Source: Baekduia alba
GTDB taxonomy: Bacteria > Actinomycetota > Thermoleophilia > Solirubrobacterales > Solirubrobacteraceae
DNA length: 64,000 nucleotides
Reading direction: 5' to 3'
Assembly (NCBI RefSeq): GCF_028416635.1
Contig: NZ_CP114013.1
Location: 2,108,001 to 2,172,000, forward strand
Each line of letters begins with the position of its first letter. The first letter of the stretch is position 1. The notes beneath the pieces are model-generated. The model was not told the origin of the DNA, did no database searches, and saw only the letters and a program-made list of their open reading frames with translations. Shown here one piece after another: positions 43,275 through 51,585 of this stretch. The position numbers and the translations under genes were made by a program.

Positions 43275-44080
43275 GCCGCCGCCTTCGCGTAGCGGTTGGT
43301 CGCGGGCGGGAGGCCGAGGCGCTCGCGCAGCGAGGCGGCCGGCGCCGGAGGGGCGGAGCGCAGGGCGGCGAGCGCGGCGAGCGCGTCGACGTCGGCGCCG
43401 TGCAGCAGGACGCCGTCGAACCCGGCGTCACGCGCGGCGTCGACCGCGTCGAGCCCGGCGACCTCCAGGATCCGCAGGACGCCGTCGACCGCCGGCGCGC
43501 CGGGGTCCGGCGTCAGCCAGAGGTCGGCGCCGGCCGCCAGCGCGCGCTCGCGCACCGCGATGACCGGCTGGCCCTGCGGCGGGCGCGGCGTGATCGATGG
43601 GCCGCGCACGGCCAGGTGCTCGCCGACGTAGTTGATGTGATGGACTCGCTCGCGGTCGACGAAGCGGTCGGTCGTCGTGTCGCGGATCTCGGCGCCGTCC
43701 TCCCAGCTGTCCCAGAGCCGGCGCACGGCCTCGAGGTGCTCGCGGGCGTCGCTGACCAGGTTGCCCGGCACGTCCCAGGTCACCTGCGCGTCGGCGTCGT
43801 CACGCGAGGGCGCGACCTCGGCGACCCAGCCGGCGCGGCCGCCGCTGACGAAGTCGATGGTCGCGATCGCCGTCGAGACGTGGAACGGCTCGGTCGTGGT
43901 CGTCGACACGCCGGGCAGCAGCCCGACGCGGCGTGTCCGCGCGGCCAGGCGGGCGGCGACGAGCGTCGCGTCCAGCGGGTCGTCGGCGAGCGTCACGAAG
44001 TCCAGGCCGGCGTCGTCGGCGACGGCGGCGAGCCGCGGGTCGTCGAGCGCGGCGGCGAGCAGGAGCGGGGGAGAGGTCAT
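43271..44080 (-). CDS. Short LLM-class flavin-dependent oxidoreductase
   Basis: The 269-residue protein has the N-terminal half of a luciferase-like barrel (LGLDF-type start GLDFVTLADDPLDATLVAAR, then FHVSTAIATIDFVSGGRAGW and EHLEAVRRLWDSWEDGA near residue 115). The later part is compressed, so it is about 70-80 residues shorter than usual. It is the first gene of the minus-strand unit and overlaps the NtaA-like gene (ATGA). It may be an accessory or partly degenerate monooxygenase. The start ATG 44080 faces the divergent LLM gene across 46 bases. Confidence 0.8.
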   Translation of the reverse strand: MTSPPLLLAAALDDPRLAAVADDAGLDFVTLADDPLDATLVAARLAARTRRVGLLPGVSTTTTEPFHVSTAIATIDFVSGGRAGWVAEVAPSRDDADAQVTWDVPGNLVSDAREHLEAVRRLWDSWEDGAEIRDTTTDRFVDRERVHHINYVGEHLAVRGPSITPRPPQGQPVIAVRERALAAGADLWLTPDPGAPAVDGVLRILEVAGLDAVDAARDAGFDGVLLHGADVDALAALAALRSAPPAPAASLRERLGLPPATNRYAKAAA

Positions 44081-44126
44081 CGCGTGTCCAAGTTCGGTTT
44101 GCCTACCGACATGCTAGGAAGTCCTC

Positions 44127-45161
44127 ATGCTGCTCTCCGTGCTGGACCAGGCGCCGACCCGTCGCGGCGGCGCGCCGGGTCACGCGTTCCGCGACGCGCT
44201 CGCGCTCGCCGAGCACGCCGATCGCCTGGGCTTCCACCGCTTCTGGGTCGCCGAGCACCACGCGCTCGGCAGCGTCGCGATCTCGGCGCCCGAGGTCCTG
44301 ATCGGGCAGGTCGGCACGCGCACCGAGCGCATCCGGATCGGCGCGGGCGGCATGCTGCTGCCCAACCACCGGCCGATCCACGTCGCCGAGCAGTTCCGCT
44401 GCCTCGAGGCGCTGCATCCCGGGCGCGTCGACCTGGGCGTCGGACGCTCAGAGGGCGCGCTGGACCCCGCGACGGTCGCGGCGTTCGCGCGGCCCGACGA
44501 CAACGCGCACGGCGCCGGCTTCGAGGACCAGATCGACGAGCTCCTGGCCTTCGGCGGCGTGCGCGCCCTGCCCGCCGACCACCCGCTCGCGTCGGTGCGG
44601 GCCGCGCCGACCGACGTCCCGCTGCCGCCGGTGTTCCTGCTGGGGTCGAGCGTCAGCTCCGCCGCGACCGCCGCGCGCAAGGGGCTCGGCTACGGGTTCG
44701 CCGCGCACACCAACACGCAGGACGCCGCGACCGCGCTGCTGCGCTACCGCGAGACGTTCGTCCCCGCCCGCCCCGGCGACCGGCCGCACGCGATCCTCGC
44801 GCTGAAGGTGATGGTCGGCGTCGACGACGAGCACGCGCGCGCCCTCTCCGCGCCGAGCCACCTCAACCACGTGCAGGCGCGGCTGGGGTCGCGCCATCCG
44901 CTCGTCCCGGTCGACGAGGCCCTGGCGCACGCCTACTCCGACGCCGAGCGCGAGGTCGAGGCGCGCCACGTCGACACGCGCGCGGACGTCGCCGGCGGGC
45001 CGGAGGCCGTGCGCGCCGGCATCGAGGCGGCGGTTGCGGCATCGCAGGCCGACGAGGTGATCGCGATCACCAACACCTATGACCCGGTGGAGCGCCGCGC
45101 GTCCTTCGCACGGCTGGCGGGCGTGTTCGACCTCCCGGCCGCCGCCGCGCTCAGCGTCTGA
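44127..45161 (+). CDS. MsnO8-type LLM flavin-dependent oxidoreductase
   Basis: The 344-residue protein starts LLSVLDQAPTRRG and shows LAEHADRLGFHRFWVAEHHA near residue 28, ERIRIGAGGMLLPNHRPIHV near 70, HPGRVDLGVGRSEG near 100 and VFLLGSSVSSAATAARKGLG near 172. These match the MsnO8 LLM subgroup. It is divergent from the other two monooxygenase genes, with AGGAAG before the ATG and a TAGGAA element. Its substrate is unknown; sulfur acquisition is the best guess from context. Its end overlaps the convergent Rrf2 gene by 11 bases. Confidence 0.9.
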   Translation: MLLSVLDQAPTRRGGAPGHAFRDALALAEHADRLGFHRFWVAEHHALGSVAISAPEVLIGQVGTRTERIRIGAGGMLLPNHRPIHVAEQFRCLEALHPGRVDLGVGRSEGALDPATVAAFARPDDNAHGAGFEDQIDELLAFGGVRALPADHPLASVRAAPTDVPLPPVFLLGSSVSSAATAARKGLGYGFAAHTNTQDAATALLRYRETFVPARPGDRPHAILALKVMVGVDDEHARALSAPSHLNHVQARLGSRHPLVPVDEALAHAYSDAEREVEARHVDTRADVAGGPEAVRAGIEAAVAASQADEVIAITNTYDPVERRASFARLAGVFDLPAAAALSV

Positions 45162-45603
45162 GGCGCGCGTCCTCGGCCGCGGCGAGGCGGGCGATGCGGC
45201 GCGGCAGCCTTCCGCGCTGGACGTCGGCGAGCGTCACGCCCTCCAGCACGTCGCGGACGTTGGCCCGCAATGCGATCCAGACGTCCTGCAGCGACTCGGC
45301 GACGTCGCGGTAGGCGATGTCCTCGGGCGCGTGCCCGTGCACGTCGGCCAGCGGCCCCTCGACGGCGCGCAGGACGTCGGCGACGGTGATCGCCGTCGCC
45401 GCCCGGCTCAGCCGGTAGCCGCCCTCGCGCCCGCGGTGCGTCGTCACCAGCCCGCTGAGGCGCAGGTCGGCGAAGATCTTCTGGAGGAACGCGACCGGGA
45501 TGCCCTGGCGCCGGCCGACGGCGTCCGCCGACAGCGGCTCGTCGGCGGTGGCGAGCTCGAGCATCGCCCGAACCGCGTAGTCGGCCTTCGCGGAGATGCG
45601 CAC
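45151..45603 (-). CDS. Rrf2-family transcriptional regulator, cysteine-free (CymR-like), copy 2
   Basis: The 150-residue protein (GTG 45603) is a paralogue of the regulator at 40091: VRISAKADYAVRAMLELATA, then IPVAFLQKIFADLRLSGLVT, RGREGGYRLSRA and the shared tail LQDVWIALRANVRDVLEGVT. It also lacks cysteine. It is divergent from metN, with a 91-base control region containing a CTAATC...GATTAG inverted repeat. It probably represses the methionine-type transporter when sulfur is plentiful, by analogy with CymR. Confidence 0.87.
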   Translation of the reverse strand: MRISAKADYAVRAMLELATADEPLSADAVGRRQGIPVAFLQKIFADLRLSGLVTTHRGREGGYRLSRAATAITVADVLRAVEGPLADVHGHAPEDIAYRDVAESLQDVWIALRANVRDVLEGVTLADVQRGRLPRRIARLAAAEDARLRR

Positions 45604-45661
45604 GGGCGCATTCTGCTCGATCCCCAGCCAGCAGCGAACGTGATGGCTGCCATAAATAGGT

Positions 45662-45689
45662 CTAATCGGACCAAGTAACTCAAGATTAG
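45662..45689. promoter_or_regulatory. Inverted repeat in the Rrf2-metN divergent promoter
   Basis: CTAATC at 45662-45667 and GATTAG at 45684-45689 form an inverted repeat with a 16-base spacer in an AT-rich patch, ending 5 bases before the GTG of metN. It is a likely operator for the divergent Rrf2 regulator and overlaps a probable leaderless metN promoter. Confidence 0.4.
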
Positions 45690-45694
45690 CTACC

Positions 45695-46711
45695 GTGTCC
45701 GGCCTCGTGATCGACGTCGACGCGCTCACCAAGACCTTCTCCCGGCGCGGGCATGACCACACCGTGCTCGACGGCGTGTCGCTGCACGTCGGGGCCGGGC
45801 AGATCGCCGGCGTGATCGGCCCCAGCGGCGCCGGCAAGTCGACCCTCGCGCGCTGCGTCAACCTGCTGGAGCGCCCGACGGCCGGGACGGTGACGGTGGA
45901 CGGCGTCGAGCTGTCCGCCTTGGCCGAGCGGCGCCTGCAGGCCGCGCGCCGGCGCATCGGGACGATCTTCCAGGCCGCCAGCCTGCTGAGCTCGCGGACC
46001 GTGAGCGGGAACGTCGCGCTGCCGCTGGAGCTGGCCGGCGTCGGCCGCCGGGAGCGCCGCGCGCGCGTCGCCGAGCTGGTCGAGCGCGTCGGGCTGACCA
46101 GCCATGACGACGCCTATCCCGCCCAGCTCTCCGGCGGTCAGCGCCAGCGGGTCGGGATCGCCCGCGCGCTGGCGCTCGGCCCCGCCGTCCTGCTCTCCGA
46201 CGAGGCGACCTCCGGCCTGGACCCCGACACGACGCGCACGATCCTCGCGCTGCTGCGCGAGCTGCGCGACGACCTCGGGTTGACCATCATGTTGATCACC
46301 CACGAGATGGACGTGGTGCGCGACGTCTGCGACCACGTCACGCTGCTGCGCGACGGTCGCGTGGCCGAGTCGGGCACGATCGCCGAGCTGGTCGCCGACC
46401 CGTCCTCCGACCTCGGGCGCGCGCTCGTGCCCGACCGGCCGCACGTCGCGCCGGCGTCCGGGCGGGTCGCCTGGCGGATCAGCTACGTCAGCCGCGCGAT
46501 CGACCCCGGCTGGCTGGCCGCGCTCCAGGACGAGCTGCAGGCGCCGGTCGACCTGCTCGGCGGCGCGATCGAGTCCGTCGAGGGTGCGGCCGCCGGCCAT
46601 CTGATCGTCGGCGTCCCCGCGGGCCGGGACGACCTGCCGGAGCTGCTCGCGCCGCGCGGCCTGCACGCCGCGCCGGTCACGGCCGTCCCCGTCGTGGAGG
46701 CGGTCGCGTGA
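45695..46711 (+). CDS. metN: Methionine-type ABC transporter ATPase
   Basis: The 338-residue protein has Walker A GPSGAGKSTLARCVNLLERP near residue 44, FQAASLLSSRTVSGNVALPL (the MetN Q-loop region), signature LSGGQRQRVGIARALA near 145 and LSDEATSGLDPDTT. A C-terminal NIL domain follows from about 250 (AWRISYVSRAIDPGW) that senses cytoplasmic methionine in the family. With metI and metQ it forms a high-affinity D/L-methionine or sulfur-compound importer. It starts at GTG, and its end overlaps metI. Confidence 0.93.
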   Translation: MSGLVIDVDALTKTFSRRGHDHTVLDGVSLHVGAGQIAGVIGPSGAGKSTLARCVNLLERPTAGTVTVDGVELSALAERRLQAARRRIGTIFQAASLLSSRTVSGNVALPLELAGVGRRERRARVAELVERVGLTSHDDAYPAQLSGGQRQRVGIARALALGPAVLLSDEATSGLDPDTTRTILALLRELRDDLGLTIMLITHEMDVVRDVCDHVTLLRDGRVAESGTIAELVADPSSDLGRALVPDRPHVAPASGRVAWRISYVSRAIDPGWLAALQDELQAPVDLLGGAIESVEGAAAGHLIVGVPAGRDDLPELLAPRGLHAAPVTAVPVVEAVA

Positions 46712-47391
46712 GCGCCCTGATCGTCGCGACCGACACCGCCTGGGGCGACATGTGGCCGCTGCTGTGGCCGGCGCTGCAGGACACGCTCAAGATGGTGCTG
46801 ATCTCCACGGCGTTCATCGCGCTGCTCGGGACCCCGCTCGGCGTGCTGCTGCACGTCAGCTCGCCGCGCGGGCTCAAGCCGCTGCGCTCGGTCAGCGGGC
46901 TGCTGAGCACCGTCGTCGGCATCGGCCGCTCGGTGCCGTTCATCGTGCTGCTGGCCGCGATCATCCCGTTCACGCGGCTGGTCGTCGGGACGTCGCTGGG
47001 CACGAACGCCGTGATCGTCCCGCTGGTCGTCGCGCTCGTGCCTTTCTACGCGCGCGTGGTGCAGCAGACGCTGCGCGAGGTCCCTGGCGAGCTCGTCGAG
47101 ATGGCGCGCGCCGCCGGCGGGTCACGCACCCAGACCGTCCTCAAGGTCCTGCTGCCCGAGGCGCTGCCGGGCCTCGTCGGCGGCCTCACGATCACGCTGG
47201 TGGCCGTCGTCGGCTTCAGCGCCATGGGCGGCGCCGTCGGCGGCGGCGGCCTGGGCGAGCTGGCCATCGACTACGGCTACAACCGCTTCGACGGCAACGT
47301 GATGCTCGCCACCGTCGTGCTGCTCGTCGTGGTCGTGCAGCTCTTCCAGCTCCTCGGCGACCTCGCGGTCCGCCGCCTCTCCCATCGTTAG
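46708..47391 (+). CDS. metI: Methionine-type ABC transporter permease
   Basis: The 227-residue protein has five membrane segments with the MetI pattern: WPALQDTLKMVLISTAFIAL, then GLLSTVVGIGRSVPFIVLLA and PFYARVVQQTLREVP. GELVEMARAAGGSRTQTVLK near residue 128 is the ATPase-coupling EAA-like loop. It starts with GTGA overlapping metN. It forms the channel of the MetNIQ importer. Confidence 0.93.
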   Translation: MSALIVATDTAWGDMWPLLWPALQDTLKMVLISTAFIALLGTPLGVLLHVSSPRGLKPLRSVSGLLSTVVGIGRSVPFIVLLAAIIPFTRLVVGTSLGTNAVIVPLVVALVPFYARVVQQTLREVPGELVEMARAAGGSRTQTVLKVLLPEALPGLVGGLTITLVAVVGFSAMGGAVGGGGLGELAIDYGYNRFDGNVMLATVVLLVVVVQLFQLLGDLAVRRLSHR

Positions 47392-47422
47392 CCCACCCAC
47401 CGACCCCCTCGGAGCACTCCCC

Positions 47423-48298
47423 ATGTCCAGGTCCAACACCCCCAAGTCCATCAGGTCGATCGCGGCGCTCGCCGTCGCCTTGCTGCTCGCCACGTTCGCG
47501 CTCGCCGCCTGTGGCAGCGACGACGACGACAGCAAGAGCAGCGGCGGCTCGGCGCAGACCGACCTCAGCAAGCCGCTCAAGATCGGCGCCAGCCCCGTCC
47601 CGCACGCCGAGATCCTCGACTACATCGCCAAGGACCTCGCCCCCAAGGCGGGCATCAAGCTCGACGTCGTCTCCTACGACGACTACATCCAGCCCAACGT
47701 CGCCCTCCAGGAGGGCAAGCTGGACGCCAACTACTTCCAGAACGTCCCCTACCTCGACCAGCAGGTCAAGGACAACCCGGACTACAAGGACCTCAAGCCG
47801 CTCGCGCCGGTCCACCTCGAGCCGCTGGGCGTCTACTCCAAGAAGGTCGAGGACGTCGGCGCGGTCAAGGACGGCGGGACCGTCACGCTGTCCAACGACC
47901 CGGCCAACGAGGCGCGCGGCCTCAAGCTGCTCCAGCAGGCGGGCCTGATCAAGCTCAAGGACGGCGCCGGCCTGGACGCCACGCCCAACGACATCGCCGA
48001 CAACCCCAAGAACCTCAAGTTCAAGCCGATCGCCCCGGCCAACCTCCCGCGCACGCTCGACGACGCCGACCTCGCGGTCATCAACGGCAACTACGCGATC
48101 GAGGCCAAGCTGACCCCGGCCAAGGACGCGCTCGTCCTGGAGTCGACCAAGGACAACCCCTACGCCAACCTCCTGGTGGCCAAGGACTCCGAGGTCACCG
48201 ACCCGCGCGTCGAGAAGCTCGAGGCGCTCCTGCACTCGCCCGAGGTCAAGAAGTTCATCGACGACAAGTACCGCGGGTCCGTGATCCCGGCCTTCTAG
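47423..48298 (+). CDS. metQ: Methionine-type ABC transporter substrate-binding lipoprotein
   Basis: The 291-residue protein has a signal peptide with a clear lipobox, LAAC, at about residue 29, and a NlpA/MetQ-type fold: KIGASPVPHAEILDYIAKDL, DVVSYDDYIQPNVALQEGKL, NYFQNVPYLDQQVKDN and ALLHSPEVKKFIDDKYRGSV. It captures D- or L-methionine or a related sulfur ligand. It lies 31 bases after metI and is the last gene of the unit. Its codons are rich in AAG, as is usual for secreted lipoproteins here. Confidence 0.93.
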   Translation: MSRSNTPKSIRSIAALAVALLLATFALAACGSDDDDSKSSGGSAQTDLSKPLKIGASPVPHAEILDYIAKDLAPKAGIKLDVVSYDDYIQPNVALQEGKLDANYFQNVPYLDQQVKDNPDYKDLKPLAPVHLEPLGVYSKKVEDVGAVKDGGTVTLSNDPANEARGLKLLQQAGLIKLKDGAGLDATPNDIADNPKNLKFKPIAPANLPRTLDDADLAVINGNYAIEAKLTPAKDALVLESTKDNPYANLLVAKDSEVTDPRVEKLEALLHSPEVKKFIDDKYRGSVIPAF

Positions 48299-48330
48299 CG
48301 TGGGCGGCGGCCGGCTCGTGCGCCCGGAGG

Positions 48331-48357
48331 TGTCACAGCCGGCCGCCGACCGTTGTC
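48331..48357 (+). promoter_or_regulatory. ECF41-type promoter of the second sigma-factor gene
   Basis: TGTCACA at 48331-48337, 16 bases, then TGTC at 48354-48357 fits TGTCACA-N16-(C/T)GTC. It lies 38 bases before the ATG of an ECF41 sigma factor, which would make that gene autoregulated. Confidence 0.75.
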
Positions 48358-48395
48358 AAGATGTGGAGACGACGGTCGTACGGCAGGAGAAGACG

Positions 48396-49439
48396 ATGAG
48401 CGAGAGCAGTCCCCGGCGGGCAGAGCAGCCGGACGCGGCGATGGGCGACAAGGAGCTCGAGGCGCTGCGGCGCCACGGCTTCGGCGTGGCTTACCGGATG
48501 CTCGGCAGCGCCGCGGAGGCCGAGGACATCGCCCAGGAGGCGCTCCTGCGGCTGACGCGGCAGGAGGGCCCGATCGACGAGCCGGCCGCCTGGATGACGA
48601 CCGTGGCGACGCGGCTCTCGATCAACGTCCTCAAGTCGGCGCGGGCCCGTCGCGAGTCCTACGTCGGACCGTGGCTGCCCGACCCGCTGCTCGAGGACCC
48701 GGCGCCCGGCCCGGCCTCGCGCGCCGAGCTCGCGGACTCGCTGTCGCTGGCCCTGCTCGTGCTGCTGGAGCGGCTGACGCCGGTCGAGCGCGCGGCCTAC
48801 CTCCTGCGCGAGGTCTTCGGCTACGAGTACGCGGAGATCGCCGAGGTCGTGGGGCGGACGCAGGTCAACACGCGCCAGGTCGTGACGCGGGCGCGCAAGC
48901 ACCTCGAGGCCAACCGCCCGCGCTTCGACCCCGACGAGGCGTCGCGCGACGCGCTGCTCGAGCGGTTCCTCGCGGCCTCCGAGGACGGCGACCTGGAGTC
49001 CCTGGAGCAGCTGCTCGCCAAGGACGCCGTCCTGTACGTCGACGGCGGCGGCAAGGTCATCGCGCCGCAGGAGCCGCTCGTCGGCGCCGTCCTGATCGCG
49101 CGCTTCATGGCCGCCCTGCCGCGGCTGCGCCGCGCGTTCGGCGAGTACGAGAGCGAGCTGGTGCGGGTCAACGGCCAGCCGGGCCGCCTGCTGCGCGGCC
49201 GGGGCGAGCCGACCTTCGGCGAGGCCGAGCAGCGCGCGGTCGTCGAGGGACTGGCGCTCCTGAAGGCCGGTGAGCTCGACGCCGCCGAGATCGCCGCGTT
49301 CAGGACCGATCGCGAAGGCCGCGCGGTCGTGCAATCGGGGCACCTGCGGGTCCAGGACGTCCTCACGATCGACGTCGTCGACGGCCGGATCCAGACCGTG
49401 CGCATGGTGCGCAACCCGGACAAGCTCGCTCATCTCTGA
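48396..49439 (+). CDS. ECF41-type RNA polymerase sigma factor with SnoaL-like extension
   Basis: The 347-residue protein starts at ATG 48396 behind AGGAG. Region 2 (FGVAYRMLGSAAEAEDIAQE) and region 4 (ERAAYLLREVFGYEYAEIAE, VGRTQVNTRQVVTRARKHL) are followed by a C-terminal SnoaL-like domain. The ECF41 landmarks WLPDP, DGGGK and NPDKL are all present. It has an ECF41 promoter in front and another between itself and yceI, so self-activation and control of YceI are predicted. It is a paralogue of the factor at 6047. Confidence 0.93.
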   Translation: MSESSPRRAEQPDAAMGDKELEALRRHGFGVAYRMLGSAAEAEDIAQEALLRLTRQEGPIDEPAAWMTTVATRLSINVLKSARARRESYVGPWLPDPLLEDPAPGPASRAELADSLSLALLVLLERLTPVERAAYLLREVFGYEYAEIAEVVGRTQVNTRQVVTRARKHLEANRPRFDPDEASRDALLERFLAASEDGDLESLEQLLAKDAVLYVDGGGKVIAPQEPLVGAVLIARFMAALPRLRRAFGEYESELVRVNGQPGRLLRGRGEPTFGEAEQRAVVEGLALLKAGELDAAEIAAFRTDREGRAVVQSGHLRVQDVLTIDVVDGRIQTVRMVRNPDKLAHL

Positions 49440-49441
49440 GG

Positions 49442-49468
49442 TGTCACAGGGCGGTCGGCCGCCCTGTC
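49442..49468 (+). promoter_or_regulatory. ECF41-type promoter of the yceI gene
   Basis: TGTCACA at 49442-49448, 16 bases and TGTC at 49465-49468 lie directly after the sigma-factor stop and 9 bases before the yceI ATG. The spacer is itself a perfect hairpin (GGGCGG-TCGG-CCGCCC), so the same bases could act as the sigma gene's terminator. Confidence 0.75.
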
Positions 49469-49477
49469 AGACCTGGC

Positions 49478-50008
49478 ATGAGCACACACGCAACCGACCA
49501 GGCCGGAACACCGAACATCGAGACCACGCGCTGGCGGATCGACCCGGCCCGCTCCAGCGTCGAGTTCCGCACCAGGATGCTGCTCGGATGGCCGGTCGCG
49601 ACGGGTCGCTTCTCCCGCTACCAGGGCACGCTCGACCTCACCGAGCGGCCCGCCATCGAGCTGACGATCGAGACCGCGAGCCTCGACACCGGCAACGAGA
49701 AGCGCGATGAGCACCTGCGCGGGGCCGACTTCTTCGGCGCGGAGGCGCACCCCTACGTCCGGTTCGTGTCCGACAGCGCGACGCTCGACGGGGAGCGGCT
49801 GAAGGTCCGCGGCCGCCTCTACGCCCGCGGCAGCAGCATGCCGCTGGAGCTCGACGTGACGCTGCGCCGCGACGGCGACGAGCTCGAGATCGAGGCCGTA
49901 ACCGACGCCGACCACCGCCAGCTCGGCATGACCTGGAACAAGCTGGGCACGCTGCGCACGCCGAGCCGGCTGCGCATCCAGGGGCGCCTCGTGCCGGACC
50001 TCGACTAG
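49478..50008 (+). CDS. YceI-family polyisoprenoid-binding-like protein
   Basis: The 176-residue protein has the YceI lipocalin-like pattern: WRIDPARSSVEFRTRMLLGW, GRFSRYQGTLDLTERPAIEL, ETASLDTGNEKRDEHLRGAD, FFGAEAHPYVRFVSDSA and MPLELDVTL. The family binds polyprenyl or other long-chain amphiphiles, but this copy has no signal peptide and is cytoplasmic. The ECF41 promoter at 49442 makes it the predicted target of the adjacent sigma factor. A nearly leaderless start fits the 9-base gap. Confidence 0.9.
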   Translation: MSTHATDQAGTPNIETTRWRIDPARSSVEFRTRMLLGWPVATGRFSRYQGTLDLTERPAIELTIETASLDTGNEKRDEHLRGADFFGAEAHPYVRFVSDSATLDGERLKVRGRLYARGSSMPLELDVTLRRDGDELEIEAVTDADHRQLGMTWNKLGTLRTPSRLRIQGRLVPDLD

Positions 50009-50230
50009 CCGGCGCCGCCCCGCTGGCGACGGCTGGTCTTGGCCCCGATCAGGCGCGCGATGGTGTCGCGCGCCGAGGTCAGGTCGGGCTCGAGGTGGTT
50101 GATCTCGTCGTTGTAGGTTGTTGGTCACGCTGACGTCGGGGTAGTCGTAGCTGGCGATCGGCTGCCCGGCGAGCGTCCCGCCCTCGCCGCGTGGGCGCAA
50201 CGCGCCGTTCCTGCTCGTCGCGCGCCTCAC
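50005..50230 (-). pseudogene. Possible frameshifted remnant, convergent with yceI
   Basis: On the minus strand a GTG at 50230 opens TLAGQPIASYDYPDVSVTN, after which a one-base shift near 50120 continues as TYNDEINHLEPDLTSARDTI and ARLIGAKTSRRQRG to a stop at 50005. The stop lies in a CTAG shared with the end of yceI. I do not recognise the family. Two frames with protein-like composition joined by a single-base change suggest a decayed gene, but this is weak evidence. Confidence 0.3.
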
Positions 50231-50303
50231 GGCCCGTAAGCCGGCCCCGGCCGGTGCGGACGGTCAGCTCGGACGTGGGCTCCTGGGCGCCGGCGCCGAC
50301 CGA

Positions 50304-50937
50304 CTACCACGGTGCCACCCGGGCTTCCTGGGCACCGTCACCGTCCGGGGTCCCGGCGGCGGCACGGTGACCGTGATCTACGCGGGCGCGCCGGGCCCGG
50401 GTGCCTTCTTCGGCGGCGAAGGGACCGAGACCTACAACAACTACTCCGACGACGGCGCCTCCGTCGTCAGCGGCACCGTCAAGGCGACCGGGCTGACCGA
50501 CGGCACCTACTGCGCACCTCGAGATGACCGGCAGCCAGGACGCGGAGCTCGTCATGAAGCGGCTCAGCGTCACGGGGCACGCCGCGTCGACCCTCGACGG
50601 CAAGAGCATCGGCGGACCGCGGCCCGACATGCTGAACGGCGGCGCCTGCCCGACCCTGCTGCCCAAGAAGCCGGCGCTGCGCGTGAAGGCCAAGCGCACC
50701 GGCGAGGGCGCCTACCGCCTCATGGTGACCGCGAGCATCGCCGGCATGGGAGCGAGCGAGTCGGCCGTCGACGCGCGGCCGGTCAGCCACGCGACGGTCG
50801 CGGTCGGCGGCCAGGCGACGACGGCCACCGACGCGCACGGCGTCGCGACCGTCACGGTGCACGGGACCCGCGCGCGCGTCACGGTCACGGCGGGCACCAC
50901 GCTGAAGCCGGCGTTGGTGTCGCTGAACGGTCGCTGA
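50304..50937 (+). pseudogene. Frameshifted fragment of a secreted Ig-like/repeat protein
   Basis: One frame encodes FLGTVTVRGPGGGTVTVIYA, FFGGEGTETYNNYSDDGA and LTDGTYC. It breaks at about 50514 and resumes in the next frame as AHLEMTGSQDAELVMKRLSV, a Cys-bearing GGACPTLLPKKPALRVKAK and an Ig-like end (HATVAVGGQATTATDAHGVA). Adding one base joins the halves exactly. No start, signal peptide or 5' region survives, so the sequence upstream to 50231 holds only debris. I infer the remains of an exported beta-rich protein; a sequencing error in the G/C run is an alternative. Confidence 0.5.
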
Positions 50938-50949
50938 CCGCGGTGGCCG

Positions 50950-51585
50950 CTACGCCGCGAGGTGGTCGGCGGCCGCGTGGAGATCGGCGAGGACGACGTC
51001 TGCGGCGCTGAGGTCCAGCGCCGCGGTGTGGGCGTTGGGGATCGCGATGACCGTCAGGCCGGCGGCCTTCGCGGAGGCGATGCCGGTCGGGGTGTCCTCG
51101 ATCGCCGTCGCGGCGGCGGGGTCGATCGCGAGGCGCTGGGCGGCGAGGCGGTACAGCGCCGGATCGGGCTTGCCGTGGGCGACCTCGTCGCCGGTGGCCA
51201 CCGCGCCGAAGACGTCGGTCAGCGCCAGCTGGGCGAGGACGTGCTCGACGAACGACCGCCGGCTGGAGCTCGCGAGGCCGACGCGGCGGCCCTCCGCGAT
51301 CCGGCGCACGGCGCCCGGCACGCCGGCCATCGCCGGCAGCGGCGTCGCCAGCTGCCGTGGCAGCTCGTCGCGCAGCGCGGCGAAGACCGCCTCGGGATCG
51401 CGGCCCAGCTCGGCGGCCAGCGGCGGCACGAAGTCGACCTGCCGGCGCCCGAGCGTGTTGGGGTACCACGACGCCATGTCGGGCCGGCCGAGGACCCGCA
51501 TCGCCACCGTGAAGACCCGCTCGAACATCGGCTCGGAGTCGACGAGCACGCCGTCCATGTCGAAGATGACGGGCCGCGGCGCCAT
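50950..51585 (-). CDS. HAD-superfamily phosphatase / beta-phosphoglucomutase-like
   Basis: The 211-residue protein has HAD motif 1 FDMDGVLVDSEP at residue 8 (both Asp present), motif 2 GLASSSRRSFVEHVL near 110, the motif 3 Lys in GDEVAHGKPDPALY near 138 and motif 4 AIEDTPTGIASAKAAG near 160. It would dephosphorylate a small sugar phosphate or interconvert phosphosugars. It is the last gene of a minus-strand unit with the dehydratase-like enolase and the rhodopsin-transducer-family protein (start/stop share one base). Confidence 0.88.
   Translation of the reverse strand: MAPRPVIFDMDGVLVDSEPMFERVFTVAMRVLGRPDMASWYPNTLGRRQVDFVPPLAAELGRDPEAVFAALRDELPRQLATPLPAMAGVPGAVRRIAEGRRVGLASSSRRSFVEHVLAQLALTDVFGAVATGDEVAHGKPDPALYRLAAQRLAIDPAAATAIEDTPTGIASAKAAGLTVIAIPNAHTAALDLSAADVVLADLHAAADHLAA

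Noticed and set aside
45604-45694. SAM or S-box riboswitch upstream of metN
   Set aside because: The region is only 91 bases, has no long conserved stem-loop pattern and appears leaderless; only an operator-like inverted repeat can be supported.
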